A stretch of 64,000 nucleotides of DNA from Zonotrichia leucophrys gambelii (Eukaryota > Chordata > Aves > Passeriformes > Passerellidae), in contig NC_088200.1 of assembly GCF_028769735.1 (NCBI RefSeq), forward strand, positions 73,153,894 through 73,217,893. Reading direction: 5' to 3'. Under the pieces are notes generated by a model. The model searched no databases, was not told the origin of the DNA, and saw nothing but the letters and a program-made list of their open reading frames with translations. The translations under genes and the position numbers were made by a program. Positions 62,591-64,000 of this stretch are shown piece after piece. Position 1 is the stretch's first letter. Each line of letters opens with the position of its first letter.

Positions 62591-62765
62591 TCGGCAGTTG
62601 TGGGGCCAGGCCGCAGTCAGTTTTCCATGCGGGAATGGAGAAGTGCTGTGCGGATGTCGGGATCACTGCACTCTTTTTACCCGGACAGCAGATGGCACCG
62701 AAGCTCCAGAAACGCCCCGCTCTCCCGGACCATGACCAGGTTCTTTTTGGCTTCGACATCTTGCT
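62591..62765. other. small CpG-dense patch
   Basis: About eleven CG dinucleotides in roughly 170 nt, while flanking kilobases have very few. It might be a minor CpG island, an alternative promoter, or a young insertion. No gene is recognised. Confidence 0.4.
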
Positions 62766-64000
62766 GCAAACATTATTATTTCAATAGGCTTCCACTTGGC
62801 CTGCTGTTAACGTAAAAGAACCTTTTGACAGTAGTATATGTACACATTTCTAAAATTTTGTGATCTTTCTCCTGAAGCTTAACTTACTTTTCTCCTTCGG
62901 GGTACTTAGAAGAAATTTAAGAATTTCTCTTATAATGCTTTTAAGTGAGGATTCATTTTTTATCTCATTTTAAGTCTGATTTCTCAAGTTCATTTTTTAG
63001 ACTAATATTTGTTCTCCAGAAGTTTGGTTATTATGAATGCTGACTTAGATGAAAGAGCAGATGTTAATCAAATGTATTAAAGTAATATTATTTCTAAATT
63101 GTATTGCTTCCTGATGTTAGACTTCACAGTTTATGTATAGCATTCAATAACCTATGAATACTCAGCACAGAACTGCTGCTTACATGTCTTAAAAAAACTA
63201 ATACAAAAAGCCCATAGTGGATATATAAGATCTAATGAATTCCATTGCAAAGTTGACTCTGATTTCTATACTTTGTCAGAAGAAAGGAATTTGTAATTAT
63301 CACTTCAGTTCTTACGAAAAGTAAAGTATAACCTATTTGCTTTTTCATTTCCAGGATGGCAAGAGGCAGCTGACTGTCTGTGTCCAATCCCACACACACC
63401 AGTCTTCATGGGAAGTGCCTTGTGCCAGTTTTTTTCCTAGGAAGCACTTTTCATAGGTGCAAACAGAACAAGAAAAAGTATTCAATTAGTAGGTTTTTTT
63501 CCTGCTGATCTTCTTTTTAACAAAACCATTTTAGCACTGCCAACAACAGGAATATTAAATTACACATTATGGGCGAGTCAAAATAATTCTCTTAGTTCAA
63601 CAGAATGTATGGTAGAATATTTTTCTTCAGAAATGCAGAAAATAGTCCTTTAGGGGGGAAAAAAGTGTTGAACCATTTATCTGATTAAAATATTTATGGA
63701 TGAAATAATTGTAGTTCATCCCTCATAATTTGTGGTACTCAAATATCTTTCTGTGTCTCTCTGATATGAAAAATAAAATAGATAAGAGAAGTTTAAAAAG
63801 TGAAGTCCATTTGGCCTTAAATAAAATAGGAGGCTAACATTTTCTGGCAATGGGATTTCTTCTGACTTTCAGAATCACAGATTGCTCAAGATGTATGTAG
63901 ACATTGGATGAGTAATTTTTGCCTGTTCCCAGTTTACCCACTGTAAATTCAGTTACTGATGGTGAGAAAACAGCAACATCTGGATCAACAACTTTTTACA
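62766..64000. other. intergenic, nothing recognised
   Basis: AT-rich unique sequence to the window end, without identifiable repeat or gene. Confidence 0.6.

Noticed and set aside
1..64000. Search for tRNA, rRNA, CRISPR arrays or a second protein-coding gene
   Set aside because: No cloverleaf with conserved boxes, no ribosomal sequence, no regularly spaced repeats and no further multi-exon homology were seen by eye.

Overview
This is vertebrate nuclear DNA, almost certainly from a songbird (passerine). The signs are a complete intron-split RAD23B gene, several CR1 LINE fragments, and LTRs of a type common in finch-like genomes. There is no bacterial or plasmid organisation: apart from RAD23B, the open frames are chance frames, repeat remnants or CpG-island artefacts.

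The window is built around one gene on the minus strand. RAD23B (UV excision repair protein RAD23 homolog B) runs from a CpG-island promoter near 47.1-47.35 kb, leftward through ten coding exons, to a stop codon at 14434. A 3' UTR of about 2.3 kb probably follows, to near 12.1 kb. All ten exons were placed by hand from GT-AG junctions. Their phases join without error into 1203 nt, i.e. 400 residues plus stop, against 409 residues for the human protein. The UBL, UBA1, XPC-binding (STI1-like) and UBA2 domains are all present. The Ala/Pro/Thr-rich linkers are the part that differs from mammals. In chicken this gene and its neighbour KLF4 lie on the Z chromosome, so Z linkage is likely here (inference from family knowledge).

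Left flank (1-12.1 kb): intergenic. It holds an LTR cut by the window edge (minus), a decayed endogenous retrovirus pol remnant with a YVDD block, an A/C-rich tract, a plus-strand LTR swollen by about 0.5 kb of AT-rich satellite, an AAAAT/AAATT pentanucleotide repeat, and one exon-like open segment at 10701-10815.

Gene body (12.1-47.2 kb): introns are AT-rich and mostly unique. Intron 4 carries a roughly 1 kb LTR-like insertion. Intron 1 (12.4 kb) carries an antisense CR1, a 32-bp exact duplication, a pair of CTAATTAG sites, and a pyrimidine-rich minisatellite next to the CpG island.

Right flank (47.5-64 kb): intergenic, upstream of RAD23B. Three antisense CR1 fragments sit directly against the CpG island. 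Further right are possible conserved regulatory blocks at 52.2 and 53.9-54.4 kb, a sense CR1 with decayed reverse transcriptase (55.3-56.8 kb), a near-complete solo LTR (59.7-60.1 kb) and a small CpG-dense patch at 62.6 kb. No second protein-coding gene, tRNA, rRNA or CRISPR array was seen. No clearly new biological system was found; the best leads are regulatory or repeat structures.
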